Positions 9,761-18,981 of a stretch of DNA of 64,000 nucleotides are shown in pieces. The notes beneath the pieces are model-generated. The model did no database searches. It was not told the DNA's origin and saw only the letters and a program-made list of their open reading frames with translations. Each line of letters opens with the position of its first letter. The first letter of the stretch is position 1. Location of the stretch: NCBI GenBank assembly GCA_945895375.1, contig CAMDEE010000001.1:62001-126000 (forward strand). Reading direction: 5' to 3'. This DNA is from Auritidibacter sp. Marseille-P8566. Lineage in GTDB: Bacteria; Actinomycetota; Actinomycetes; Actinomycetales; Microbacteriaceae. A program made the translations under genes and the position numbers.

Positions 9761-9897
9761 GCTGCTTTACATTTCTTGGAACAATACATAACGTTGTCCC
9801 AATCTCTTTCCCACTTCTTACGCCATTCAAAAGGCTTCTTGCAGGTCACACAAATCTTCGGAGGAAAGCCTCCCTTGGTTTTTGCAACTCTTGCCAT
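9757..9897 (-). CDS. DUF2256 zinc-ribbon-like small protein
   Basis: A 46-residue basic protein starting at ATG 9897. It has two cysteine pairs, CVTC at residues 16-19 and CSKKC at 39-43, around an aromatic, basic core ([15 protein letters not shown]). This pattern defines DUF2256, often found beside cryptochrome/photolyase genes. The cysteines probably bind zinc. The stop TGA overlaps the photolyase ATG by 4 bases (ATGA), so the two are made together. Function unknown; association with the photolyase or its substrate DNA is inference. Confidence 0.88.
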   Translation of the reverse strand: MARVAKTKGGFPPKICVTCKKPFEWRKKWERDWDNVMYCSKKCKAA

Positions 9898-9980
9898 TAG
9901 CCAAGAATAGCCGCTGAACTATTTGGTTTATTAGAGGAGTGCTTGGCTAGAATACTTTTGTTCTATTTGAAAGGTTCGTC

Positions 9981-10307
9981 ATGAGATTTCTAATTGCAGT
10001 AATAGATGACAGAAGCAACTCTGCTGACTCTAATGAGATGGCAGCAATCGATGAATTCAACGATCACCTAAGAGATAAAGGTCAGCTCATTATGGCCTGC
10101 GGTATTGAAGACCCAAGTTCTGCAAGTGTTATTGATAACCGTAAGTCTCTTGGTCAAACAACTGATGGTCCCCTGCACAGCCTTTCTGAATTTATGTCTG
10201 GTTTCTGGATCATCTCAGCCGACTCGGAAGAGGAAGCTAAGGACCTGGCAGCCTGGGGCTCTAAGGCCTGTAACCGTAAGGTTGAGCTTCGTAAGCTTCA
10301 CGGCTAA
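9981..10307 (+). CDS. YciI/YCII-related domain protein (DGPF type)
   Basis: The 108-residue cytoplasmic protein opens MRFLIAVID and carries TDGPLHSLSEFMSGFWIISADSEEEAKDLAAW, the pattern of YCII-related proteins (DGPF variants act as small dimeric alpha-beta barrels). The family has few characterised activities, so no reaction is assigned. The start follows AAAGG in a normal position. The gene stands alone, divergent from DUF2256 and followed by a compact terminator. Confidence 0.85.
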   Translation: MRFLIAVIDDRSNSADSNEMAAIDEFNDHLRDKGQLIMACGIEDPSSASVIDNRKSLGQTTDGPLHSLSEFMSGFWIISADSEEEAKDLAAWGSKACNRKVELRKLHG

Positions 10308-10327
10308 AGCCTGTCTAGGCTCTTTTT
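10308..10327 (+). terminator. Intrinsic terminator after YciI gene
   Basis: AGCCT-GTCT-AGGCT hairpin followed directly by CTTTTT, beginning just after the stop codon. The stem is only 5 base pairs but the U-tract is good. Confidence 0.65.
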
Positions 10328-10427
10328 CGTAAACATAACGAAAACGTTAGGCGACATTAGCGCGAACTTAGAGGGCTGAAAGCCCATTCCGCGATTCAGG
10401 TCGGACCTAAAGAGTAAAATCTGGCTC

Positions 10428-13187
10428 ATGAAGACAAATTCAAAATTCGTTTCACTTTTCGCATCGTCCCTTCTATTAGTTGCCTTGGCTGTATCCCCAC
10501 ACAGCGCAACTGCATCTATTACATTCGCGGTTCCTGGTGCTCCGCAGAATGTCTCCGTTGTCCCAGCTGAAGGAGGCTTCACCGTAACTTGGTCAGCTCC
10601 TGCAAGCGATGGCAACACTCCTATTTCTAGATACATCGTTAGCGGTGGGTTGGGTACCTGCACAACTGCTGTCGATGGGAACCAAAAGAGCGCATTCGTG
10701 CCAGCTATTGGAACAAGCGCAGCGGCATTCAAAGTATTTGCAGTTAATTCAATTGGCTTTGGAGCAGGATCAACTGCTTCAACTTCAGTTGAGCCAGGGG
10801 CTGCCAAGTCAGGTTTCTTTGGAATTGACAGCAGAGGGTATAGCCGAAACCTCGGTTCAACTACCGGTCAGTTCAACAGAATTCAGCCAAGCTCTTCTGC
10901 CTACTTTGGTTCTGTGGCAACACCATCAGGTAATGGTGCCTGGTTGCTTGCTCCAAGAAACAGAGTTGTTGCTCTTGGTGATGCAACTCTTACAGCGCCT
11001 GCGCTTAACACACTGACTGTTGCTATCGTGCCTTCATATAACGGTAAGGGTTACTACCTAATTGGTTCGAAGGGTGAAGTATCTGCATCAGCAGGTGCAA
11101 CAGCAATCGAAACCAACGGACCTGTAACTAACTCGAGAGTTATCGGTGCTGCTGCTACTGCATCAGGCAAGGGAATGTGGTTCGTTACTTCAACAGGAAC
11201 TGTTATCGGTGTTGGTGGCGTTACAAATGGAAAGCTTCCAAAGGGTAACTACAACAAGGTTGTTGCTCGCGGATCTGGTGAAGGTTTCTGGGCGATTACT
11301 ACTTCTGGAAGCGTTGCTTCATTTGGTGATGCTCCAGTTATTCCTCAGTCAATCGGCCGTGTGAAGGATGCGACTCTTGCATCTAACGGTAAGGGTTTCT
11401 ATGCACTTGAAGTAGATGGCACAGTTACTGCAGTTGGAGACATCCCTGCTGTTTCTGCTGGCACTGGTTCAAGACCACTAGTTGCTCTTGTAAACACCGC
11501 ACCTATTCGTGATGTAAAAGAAGTTCAGATCAACTCATTCTCTGACTTCCACGGTGCGCTTGATTACTCAAAGACAACTGCGTCAGGAACTGACACTTAC
11601 ACAAGCGGTGCTTCTGTAATTGCTGCAAACTTTGAAGCTGACAGAGCAAAGCTTCCAGCAACATTCGTAGTTTCTAGCGGTGACAACTTTGGTGCTTCTC
11701 CTCCACTGTCAACAGTGTTTGATGAGATCCCAACTGTCAAAGCTATGAACTTCATGGGTGTTGACGTGTCTACCTTTGGTAACCACGAGCATGACAAGCC
11801 GTTGAGCACTTTGAACACTCAGATTGCTGCATCAGATTTCAAGTGGGTTGTTTCTAACTACTCAAGCTTGACTCAACTAGATGGAGCAAACACAAAGGGT
11901 CAAAAGAGTGCACCGTGGACAATTGTGAACCGTGGTGGAATAAGCCTTGGTGTTGTTGGTTTGAACACTCCAGAAACTTCTGAAGTGGTCTTCCCTGGCA
12001 ACCTAGGCAACATCACTATCGGTGACATTCTTGGTGCAAGCCCAGCGACAAAGAACCAGGTTCTAGCAGCTATCAAGGCTGCAAGAGATGCTGGCGCTGA
12101 CATGGTTGTTTCTCTTGTTCACGAGGGTTACGGAACTAACAACGCAGAAACTGGTGTAGCAGAGGGTCGTCTACTAGACATCGCTCCATTGCTAGAAGGA
12201 TCTGATCTTGTTCTAGGTGGTCACAGCCACCTTAGATTTGCAAGCGTTGTTGGCAAGAAGACTGTTGCACAGGTTCCAAACGGTGGAACTCTTTACAACA
12301 GAATTCACGCCTGTGTCGACACTGCACGCAAGATGACAATGGGAACTCTAGTTGAGGCTGTTGTTCCTCGTGTAACTGCAGTTGCAGGTACAGCTCTTGC
12401 AAGCACAACTTTGAACCAGCCAGCAATTGCAATGATTGATGGTTACAAGGCTCAACTTGGCTCTGCATACAACGTAGTCATTGGTCAGATTTCTGACGTT
12501 GCTCCTAACGGTGGAACTCCAGCAATCCAAAGAACTGTTGAAACAGGTCTAGGTAACTATGTTGCTGACTCACTGAGAAGTGCAATGGGAACTCAGATTG
12601 CGATCACTAACGGTGGTGGCCTTCGAGACATGCTTCCTGCTAAGACATTCGTTCCTAGCGATGCATCAATCATCCGTCCAAGCTGGACAAGCATCCAACC
12701 AGGATTCACCGTAGGTGCAACTCCTTGGAAGGTAACCAGCTCTGGTCCTTACACACTCACCGTTGGTGACGTTGCAACAGTTCTTCCTTTCGGAAACTTT
12801 GCTGCAACCACAACCATTACCGGTGCTGATGTCTGGGCTGCTCTAGAGAACGGTGTCTCACAGGCTACAACCGGTGGAGGTCGTTTCCCTCAGGTATCAG
12901 GATTGAAGTTCACCTTCGATACCGCGATTGCTCCAAACAGTGGACGCGTTACTGCAGTGACACTAACTGATGGAACTCCTGTTCCAAACAACAGAACAGT
13001 GTCATACACCCTCGCTACCAACGACTTCATGGTTGCTGGTGGAGATGGATACACAATGTTTGGTGGCCTAGCTAAGGCAAAGACTCGCGATGTACTCGAG
13101 ACTATTGTCCGCCAGGCAATCATCAGAGACAGTGCCAATGGCCCTGTTCAGATGAAAACCGACGGCCGAATCACAAGAATCGGCTAA
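10428..13187 (+). CDS. Secreted 5'-nucleotidase/metallophosphatase with FN3 and propeller-like repeats
   Basis: The 919-residue secreted protein has a signal peptide (1-30), one fibronectin type III domain (about 35-115) and five short repeats of the type GxWxxxxxGxVxxxGDA between about 160 and 350, as seen in actinobacterial surface proteins. A calcineurin-like phosphatase domain follows (SDFHG near 368, NHEHD, GGHSH near 603), then a 5'-nucleotidase C-terminal domain (TNGGGLRDMLPA near 725). Probable role: releasing phosphate and nucleosides from extracellular nucleotides. No LPxTG or membrane anchor is visible at the C-terminus. A terminator follows. Confidence 0.9.
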   Translation: MKTNSKFVSLFASSLLLVALAVSPHSATASITFAVPGAPQNVSVVPAEGGFTVTWSAPASDGNTPISRYIVSGGLGTCTTAVDGNQKSAFVPAIGTSAAAFKVFAVNSIGFGAGSTASTSVEPGAAKSGFFGIDSRGYSRNLGSTTGQFNRIQPSSSAYFGSVATPSGNGAWLLAPRNRVVALGDATLTAPALNTLTVAIVPSYNGKGYYLIGSKGEVSASAGATAIETNGPVTNSRVIGAAATASGKGMWFVTSTGTVIGVGGVTNGKLPKGNYNKVVARGSGEGFWAITTSGSVASFGDAPVIPQSIGRVKDATLASNGKGFYALEVDGTVTAVGDIPAVSAGTGSRPLVALVNTAPIRDVKEVQINSFSDFHGALDYSKTTASGTDTYTSGASVIAANFEADRAKLPATFVVSSGDNFGASPPLSTVFDEIPTVKAMNFMGVDVSTFGNHEHDKPLSTLNTQIAASDFKWVVSNYSSLTQLDGANTKGQKSAPWTIVNRGGISLGVVGLNTPETSEVVFPGNLGNITIGDILGASPATKNQVLAAIKAARDAGADMVVSLVHEGYGTNNAETGVAEGRLLDIAPLLEGSDLVLGGHSHLRFASVVGKKTVAQVPNGGTLYNRIHACVDTARKMTMGTLVEAVVPRVTAVAGTALASTTLNQPAIAMIDGYKAQLGSAYNVVIGQISDVAPNGGTPAIQRTVETGLGNYVADSLRSAMGTQIAITNGGGLRDMLPAKTFVPSDASIIRPSWTSIQPGFTVGATPWKVTSSGPYTLTVGDVATVLPFGNFAATTTITGADVWAALENGVSQATTGGGRFPQVSGLKFTFDTAIAPNSGRVTAVTLTDGTPVPNNRTVSYTLATNDFMVAGGDGYTMFGGLAKAKTRDVLETIVRQAIIRDSANGPVQMKTDGRITRIG

Positions 13188-13202
13188 TAAGTCACAGTTG
13201 AG

Positions 13203-13240
13203 TTTGGGGTGGCCTTTTTGGGTCACCCCAAATTCATTTA
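13203..13240 (+). terminator. Hairpin terminator after nucleotidase gene
   Basis: TTTGGGGTG at 13203-13211 pairs with CACCCCAAA at 13224-13232, with an additional weak CC/GG pairing in the loop. A modest T-rich stretch (TTCATTT) follows. Confidence 0.7.
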
Positions 13241-13270
13241 ACCCAGAGATTGAATTGGTAGCCTTGAAAC

Positions 13271-13999
13271 ATGATCAAGTCAAAAGATTTCAGTGAGTTC
13301 CTAGCTAGCCGCAGAACCACACGTTCATTCAAATCAGATCCAGTGGATGCAAGCATAATTAACGAACTAATTGAAGATGGACTAACTGCACCTAGTTGGA
13401 GCAACACTAGACCTTTCATGGTTGCTGTTGCATCTGGAGATGTTAGAGATCGAATCTCTCAAGACATGCTTGAGCGTTGGAGTGTCGGCTCTGGTATGAC
13501 CAGTGGCAGTTTGAAAGACAAAATCAAGTTCTTTCTTACTCCGAAGGCATGGCCACTAAGTGATTACCCCATCATGAAGCCATACCCTAAATCACTTCAG
13601 CCAAGAGCTCGTCGAGTTGGTAAAGAACTCTACGGTCTTCTGGGTGTTGCTAGAGGCGATAAGAAAGCTAGAGATGCGCAGTGGGCTAAGAACTATGAGT
13701 TCTTCAATGCTCCAGTTGAGCTCTTTGTTTTCATTCACAAAGGTCTATCCGTGTTTGCAGCAAATGATGCCGGGCTCTTTGCAGAGAACCTGATGCTCAG
13801 TGCTCATGCCAAGGGATTAGGTGCATGCGCTCAAGGAGCCGTAGCTATCTGGCCTAAGGCTGTCCATAGAGAGTTCAATATACCTAAGGGTTACAAACTT
13901 GTCTACGGAATTGCGATCGGTTACCCAGATGATGCCGAGGTCAACACTTTCAAGGCCAACCGCATCGCTGCTGAAGAGATTACGGTTAGTAAGAAATAA
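13271..13999 (+). CDS. Nitroreductase-family flavoprotein
   Basis: The 242-residue FMN-dependent oxidoreductase shows the family N-terminus FLASRRTTRSFKSDPV (RRSxRxF pattern, phosphate contact of FMN) and TAPSWSNTRPF. The C-terminal half carries SAHAKGLGACAQGAV and the NIPKGYKLVYGIAIGYPDD segment. The family reduces nitro compounds, quinones or flavins with NAD(P)H; the substrate here is unknown. It lies 72 bases upstream of the aldehyde dehydrogenase on the same strand, separated by an inverted repeat. Confidence 0.9.
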   Translation: MIKSKDFSEFLASRRTTRSFKSDPVDASIINELIEDGLTAPSWSNTRPFMVAVASGDVRDRISQDMLERWSVGSGMTSGSLKDKIKFFLTPKAWPLSDYPIMKPYPKSLQPRARRVGKELYGLLGVARGDKKARDAQWAKNYEFFNAPVELFVFIHKGLSVFAANDAGLFAENLMLSAHAKGLGACAQGAVAIWPKAVHREFNIPKGYKLVYGIAIGYPDDAEVNTFKANRIAAEEITVSKK

Positions 14000-14002
14000 G
14001 CA

Positions 14003-14026
14003 TTAGGTGACGATTTCGTGACCTAA
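14003..14026. repeat. Inverted repeat, terminator or operator
   Basis: TTAGGTGACG and CGTGACCTAA are nearly perfect reverse complements (one G-G mismatch) around an ATTT loop. It lies 3 bases after the nitroreductase stop. T-rich sequence follows only after about 10 bases, so it may be a weak terminator or an operator for the next gene. Confidence 0.45.
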
Positions 14027-14071
14027 GAATAGATGTGTTTGTTTGAGTAAAGTTTTGTGCTTTACTCTCTT

Positions 14072-15610
14072 ATGGACCTAATACTAAAAAGCGGAACAGA
14101 TTTCGCAAGCACCTTTGAGCGTGCAAGGCAAGCAGCCCCAGAAGCATTCGATTCAGCTTCCATTAGAAACCTAATTGGTGGTGAATGGGTTTCTATTGGT
14201 GTTCAACAACCACACATGAGCCCAGTGGATCAAAGTTTCATCATTGGTCCAACAATGCTTTCTCTCGCCCAAACTCAAGATGCAGTCGATAAAGCTTCGA
14301 AGATGCATGTTGATTGGGCTAAGACTTCTCTTGATGACAGGAAATCTAAAGTTGCTAAAGCTCTAGAACTTCTGAAAGAACAGAGAGATCTAATCGCTCT
14401 GCTATTGCTTTGGGAAATCGGGAAACCGTGGAAGTTAGCTTGTGCTGATGTTGATAGATGTATTGAGGGTGTCGAATGGTACCTGGAAGAAATAGATCGT
14501 CAAATGATTGGTCGAACACCGCTCACTGGACCTATTTCAAATATCGCAAGTTGGAACTATCCACTATCTGTTTTAGTTCATGCTGAACTGGTTCAACTAC
14601 TTGCTGGTAACGCAGTTATTGCTAAGACTCCAACTCAAGGAGGATTCCATGCACTAACGCTTGCTCACGCGATGATGGCTAGAGCAGGTTTGCCTGTAAC
14701 TCTTATCTCGGGATCAGGAGCAGAGTTAGCTCCTGCACTTGTTAGTTCATCTGACCTTGGAGCTCTTGCATTCGTTGGTGGAAGAAATAACGGTAGAGCG
14801 GCAGCTACTTCACTTACCTCTTTAGCTACGAGACACATTCTTGAACAAGAGGGTTTGAACTCATGGGGTGTTTGGGGTAAACCAAACTGGAGTGAATTAG
14901 CTGCTCACCTAACCAAAGGATTTGAATATGCCAAGCAACGTTGCACCGCTTACCCTCGTTATGTTGTGCAACGTAATCTCTTTCCAGAGTTTCTAGAAAT
15001 GTATTTGGATGTTGTGAAAGGTCTAAAGTTTGGACATCCCCTAGCTGTTGCTAAACCAGATGATGATTTCCCTGAGTTGCACTTCGGTCCAGTCATCTCG
15101 TCCAAAAAGGTTGCTGAACTAGAGCGATCATTTGATGAGGCTGTGCTTCGTGGAGCTGTACCTTTATACGTAGGTAGCCTCGATGATGGCACTTTTATAA
15201 AGGGTCAAGATAGATCCGCTTACATCGCTCCTCACACAGTCCTAGGGCCCCCAACAACCTGGTCCATTCACCACAGTGAACCTTTTGGACCTTTGGACTC
15301 AATAGTTCTAGCTGAATCTGAGGCTGAACTAATTGCAGCCATGAACGTATCCAATGGAAACCTGGTTAGTTCCTTAGCTACCGATGATTTAGCACTAGCC
15401 GAGAGAGTGAAAGAGGAATCTCAGGCCTTCAAGTTTGGGATCAACAAGCCTCGCTCAAGAGGTGACAAGGCTGAAACCTTCGGTGGCCGCGGGGCTAGCT
15501 GGAGGGGCTGCTTCGTTGGCGGAGACCTCTTAGTTCAGTCCGTAACCGAAGGCGAGGGCTTCCTATTCGGAAACTTCGCTGACGGCTCTAGATATCCTGC
15601 CGATGCCTAA
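14072..15610 (+). CDS. NAD(P)-dependent aldehyde dehydrogenase-family protein
   Basis: The 512-residue protein has the aldehyde dehydrogenase fold order: a cofactor-binding region with GPISNIASWNYPLSV and AGNAVIAKTPTQGGFHAL, the general-base glutamate in LEQEGLNSW, and the presumed catalytic cysteine in YAKQRCTAYPRYVVQ. A C-terminal GINKPRSRGDKAETFGG segment follows. Motifs around the Glu and Cys diverge from classical family members (typically ELGGK and GQ-x-C), so the substrate cannot be guessed. ATG 14072 is preferred over an in-frame GTG at 14057; neither has a strong ribosome site. Confidence 0.85.
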   Translation: MDLILKSGTDFASTFERARQAAPEAFDSASIRNLIGGEWVSIGVQQPHMSPVDQSFIIGPTMLSLAQTQDAVDKASKMHVDWAKTSLDDRKSKVAKALELLKEQRDLIALLLLWEIGKPWKLACADVDRCIEGVEWYLEEIDRQMIGRTPLTGPISNIASWNYPLSVLVHAELVQLLAGNAVIAKTPTQGGFHALTLAHAMMARAGLPVTLISGSGAELAPALVSSSDLGALAFVGGRNNGRAAATSLTSLATRHILEQEGLNSWGVWGKPNWSELAAHLTKGFEYAKQRCTAYPRYVVQRNLFPEFLEMYLDVVKGLKFGHPLAVAKPDDDFPELHFGPVISSKKVAELERSFDEAVLRGAVPLYVGSLDDGTFIKGQDRSAYIAPHTVLGPPTTWSIHHSEPFGPLDSIVLAESEAELIAAMNVSNGNLVSSLATDDLALAERVKEESQAFKFGINKPRSRGDKAETFGGRGASWRGCFVGGDLLVQSVTEGEGFLFGNFADGSRYPADA

Positions 15611-15767
15611 AGATAAAGATTAGGTAACGCCAGAGGGTAAATTCGTGAAACCGCTTTCGCGGGCAAGTTTTCAACCTTAATATCATTAATAGATGTGTGT
15701 GCGCGCATTCAATGAATTACCGCCAATTCCTCGTGTTTGGCATTTCAAATCGCAATGAAAGGCACCC

Positions 15768-18700
15768 ATGTTCTTCACTAAATCCTCGCTCCGCAAGGCC
15801 ACTAGTCGCCTAGTCCTAGTGCTAGCAACCGGATCTCTCATGGCTACAGGTATAGCTCCTGCCCATGCTGCGGATGCGACTCCTTTGTTCCTTAGCTTCG
15901 AGTCCAATGATCCGCTACGAACTGTAGCTGGAGGGGTCAACGGAGCGTTCGAAGGAGGAACTTCAACAGTTGCGGCGTCAACAAAGCTCACTGGTAATTC
16001 ATTGCAATTCACGAAAGCCACTGGTTCCAAGGACTGGGCCGGTAACAACCTATTGCTCATTCCATCTACTCCTTACCGTTACACAGACGGAACCAAAAAG
16101 ATTATTACCATGGACTACTGGTCTAACGACACAGTGCCTTCGCCAGTGATGTTGAAGCTGCAAGACCCTGGAGGTGCTGTAAAGACACTTCAGGCTCAGC
16201 CTGGTCTAAACAAGTTGAGCTTTGATATGTCAACTGGAACCGGTTGGAATGCGAATACCGAATACAAAGTTATGGCTGTTTTCCCTAACTTCGGTGCAGA
16301 CGACAGAAGCTACACAGGTGCAGCAAAGATTGCCAACACCGGTCAGGTTTACGAAATCGACAACGTATCAATCAATGGTGGAACATCATCTGACGTTTAC
16401 GTTGCTGGTGGTGGGGGTAACCCAACTGAACCAACTGCAACTAGCACGGTTGTTACTTTCGAATCAGGTGACGCTCTAGGTGCTAAGGCAGTCGGCGATG
16501 CGACAGCTGAAAAGACTGAAGGTGCCTTCGGTCGATCAGTTACTAGCATTGATAACTCACCAGCGGGTGGAACCGGTGGTAAAGCACTGAAGGTTGTTAA
16601 AGCCGTTGGTGCAGAAGTTTACGCAGGTGTCACAATACTGAACTTGCCAGCATCTGCTCGAATTACAAACGGAACTCACAAGAGCGTTACTTTCAACTAC
16701 TACTCAGCCAAAGCGGATTCACCGACTCGCGTTGAATTAGTCCCTTACCCACGTGCTCTAGGTAAAACAGTTACCGTGCCACAGGGTTGGTCAAGAGTTA
16801 CCGTTGACTTCACTGATGTCGCAACTTGGTCAGCAAGTGAAAACTATGTATCTCTTGCGATCTTCCCTGACTTCAACGTAGCTCCTGGAGCTGTTGCTCA
16901 GACCTACTACGTCGATGATATTGCTATCAACGGTGGAACTACTCCAGCGCTGCCTGGTTCAGGTGGCGGTGACGGTCCAACTGCTACAAACACCTTAATC
17001 ACATTTGAGTCTTCAGACACTCTTGGTGCCAAGGTTCCTGGTGATTCAACACTTCAGAAGCTTGAAGGTTCATTCGGTGGATCAACTACAACAATTGAAA
17101 ATGCTCAAGCTGGCGGTAACGGTGGTAAGGCTCTAAAGATTGTGAAGAATGTTGGTGCTGAAGTTTACGCAGGTGCAACTATTTTGAGCCTGCCTGAAAC
17201 AGAGCGCATCACCAACGGAACATACAAGACAATTACTTTCAACTACTACTCACCTAAGGCAAACTCACCTCTTCGTGTGGAACTAGTTCCTTACCCACGT
17301 GCACTTGGTAAGACCGTTACCGTGCCGCAGGGTTGGTCAAGAGTTTCTGTTGACTTCACTGACGTACCTACCTGGTCTGCAACTGAGAACTATGTATCTC
17401 TTGCGATCTTCCCGGATTACAACGTAGCTGCAGGTGATGTTGCTCAGGCATACTTCGTTGATGACATTGGAATCAACGGTGCTGTAACTCCTGCCATCAC
17501 AGTTCCAGTAGAGCCAAAGGCTGCTACCAGCACTCTACTTAGCTTTGAAACAGGTGACACACTTGGTGCCAAGGTTGCTGGAGATGCAAGCAACGCCAAG
17601 GTTGAAGGTGGTTTCGAAGGTGCAAGCACATCGATCACCGCTGCACCATCAGGTGGTAACGGTGGTAACGCACTGAAGGTAGTGAAGAATGTTGGTGGCC
17701 AGGTTTACGCTGGTGCAACACTTCTGAAGTTCACTTCAGCTACTCGTGTTACCAACGGAGCAAACCCGAGAATTACTTTCAACTACTACTCACCTAAGGC
17801 AAACTCACCAACTCGTATTGAGTTAGTTCCTTACCCAAGGGCTTTGGGTGTGACAGTGAACGCTCCTCTAGGGTGGTCAACAATCACAGTTGACTTCACT
17901 GGTGTAGCTGGTTGGTCAGCAACCGAAGAGTACGACTCAGTTACCTTCTTCCCGGACTTCAACGTAGCTCCTGGAGATGTTGCTCAGGCTTACTTTGTAG
18001 ACAACCTAGCAATCAACGGAGCTGTAACTCCTGAGATCCCTGCTGAGCCAGTAGTTCGAAACGCCACTTCAACACTTCTAACATTTGAATCATCAGATGT
18101 TTTAGGTGCGAAGGTAGTTGGAGATTCAACTCTTCAAAAGCCTGAAGGTGGCTTTGAAGGTGCAAGCACATCTATTACTTCAGCTCCTGCTGGTGGTAAC
18201 GGTGGTAACGCACTTCGCATCGTCAAGAATGTAAATGCTGAAGCCTATGCTGGTGCAAACATCATTCGTTTCGGTGATGACAAGAGAGTTACCAATGGAA
18301 CTCACAAGCGAGTTACATTCAACTACTACTCACCTAAGGCAAACTCACCAGTACGTGTTGAACTAAGAGCCTTCCCAGATGCTCTTGGTGTAAACGTTAT
18401 TGCTCCACTGGGTTGGTCAACAATAGTTGCTGACTTTACTGGAGTTTCAGGTTGGTCTGCAGATGATGAGTATGTCTCAGTAGCGCTCTTCCCTGACTAC
18501 AACGAATTGCCAGGGGATGTTGCTCAGGCTTACTTCGTGGACAACCTAGCAATCAACGGAGCTGTAACTCCAGCGATTCCTGCTCCTAAGGTGAAGCCTT
18601 CTGTAAAAACAGCAGCAACTGTTGCTGGTTCTTCAGTAAAGGTAAATGGAACGCTTACCGCAGGAAAGGGTTCTTGGAACGGAAGTGCAACAATCACTTA

Positions 18701-18923
18701 CACATACAAGTGGTACCGTTGCACAGTTTCATCAACCAAGACCGCAACAACTGCTCCAACTTCTTCAGCTAAGTGTGCAACTATCTCTGGTGCGGCTAAG
18801 TCAACATACAAGTTGACTAAGACCGACATTGGAAAGTTTGTTCGTGTTCTAGTAACAGCAAAGAACACAGCTGGATCAGCTCTATCTCTTAGCAAGACAA
18901 CCTCTAAGAAGGTAGTCAAGTAA
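15768..18923 (+). CDS. Secreted protein with five ~180-residue beta-sandwich repeats and an Ig-like C-terminus
   Basis: The 1051-residue protein starts with a signal peptide ending near AHAADA (about residue 36). Five repeats follow, each opening with LxFESxDxLGAK, then GGNGGKALKxVKNVGAEVYAG, TFNYYSPKANSP, a GWSxxxVDF strand and closing YFVDDIAINGG. The pattern resembles carbohydrate-binding or discoidin-like sandwiches, but I cannot name the family. Residues 940-1051 form an Ig-like module also found in the CotH protein at 35104-37401. No catalytic domain and no cell-wall anchor are visible. Likely a secreted binding or matrix protein. The start has AAAGG at the right distance. Confidence 0.8.
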   Translation: MFFTKSSLRKATSRLVLVLATGSLMATGIAPAHAADATPLFLSFESNDPLRTVAGGVNGAFEGGTSTVAASTKLTGNSLQFTKATGSKDWAGNNLLLIPSTPYRYTDGTKKIITMDYWSNDTVPSPVMLKLQDPGGAVKTLQAQPGLNKLSFDMSTGTGWNANTEYKVMAVFPNFGADDRSYTGAAKIANTGQVYEIDNVSINGGTSSDVYVAGGGGNPTEPTATSTVVTFESGDALGAKAVGDATAEKTEGAFGRSVTSIDNSPAGGTGGKALKVVKAVGAEVYAGVTILNLPASARITNGTHKSVTFNYYSAKADSPTRVELVPYPRALGKTVTVPQGWSRVTVDFTDVATWSASENYVSLAIFPDFNVAPGAVAQTYYVDDIAINGGTTPALPGSGGGDGPTATNTLITFESSDTLGAKVPGDSTLQKLEGSFGGSTTTIENAQAGGNGGKALKIVKNVGAEVYAGATILSLPETERITNGTYKTITFNYYSPKANSPLRVELVPYPRALGKTVTVPQGWSRVSVDFTDVPTWSATENYVSLAIFPDYNVAAGDVAQAYFVDDIGINGAVTPAITVPVEPKAATSTLLSFETGDTLGAKVAGDASNAKVEGGFEGASTSITAAPSGGNGGNALKVVKNVGGQVYAGATLLKFTSATRVTNGANPRITFNYYSPKANSPTRIELVPYPRALGVTVNAPLGWSTITVDFTGVAGWSATEEYDSVTFFPDFNVAPGDVAQAYFVDNLAINGAVTPEIPAEPVVRNATSTLLTFESSDVLGAKVVGDSTLQKPEGGFEGASTSITSAPAGGNGGNALRIVKNVNAEAYAGANIIRFGDDKRVTNGTHKRVTFNYYSPKANSPVRVELRAFPDALGVNVIAPLGWSTIVADFTGVSGWSADDEYVSVALFPDYNELPGDVAQAYFVDNLAINGAVTPAIPAPKVKPSVKTAATVAGSSVKVNGTLTAGKGSWNGSATITYTYKWYRCTVSSTKTATTAPTSSAKCATISGAAKSTYKLTKTDIGKFVRVLVTAKNTAGSALSLSKTTSKKVVK
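15888..18591 (+). repeat. Five tandem repeats of about 540-561 bp within the secreted protein gene
   Basis: The conserved Phe codon of the FESxD motif occurs at 15897, 16458, 17004, 17544 and 18084, giving periods of 561, 546, 540 and 540 bp. The first copy is divergent, while copies 2-5 share long nearly identical stretches at the DNA level (for example around the TTCAACTACTACTCA segment). Confidence 0.9.
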
Positions 18924-18937
18924 CAAGAGAATAAGAT

Positions 18938-18971
18938 TGTGGCCCTTGGGAAACCAGGGGCCACACTTGTT
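18938..18971 (+). terminator. Terminator after repeat protein gene
   Basis: TGTGGCCC...GGGCCACA forms a long stem with a GAAA-type loop inside TTGG/CCAG, followed by CTTGTTT. Well formed. Confidence 0.8.
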
Positions 18972-18981
18972 TAAGCCAGAT

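Noticed and set aside
15651-15662. Small CCGC/GCGG hairpin after the aldehyde dehydrogenase gene as a terminator
   Set aside because: Only 4 bp of stem and the following T-run (GTTTTC) is short; not enough to call.
16222-16479. 85-codon plus-strand frame inside the repeat protein gene
   Set aside because: Out-of-frame shadow of a gene with clear repeats and signal peptide.
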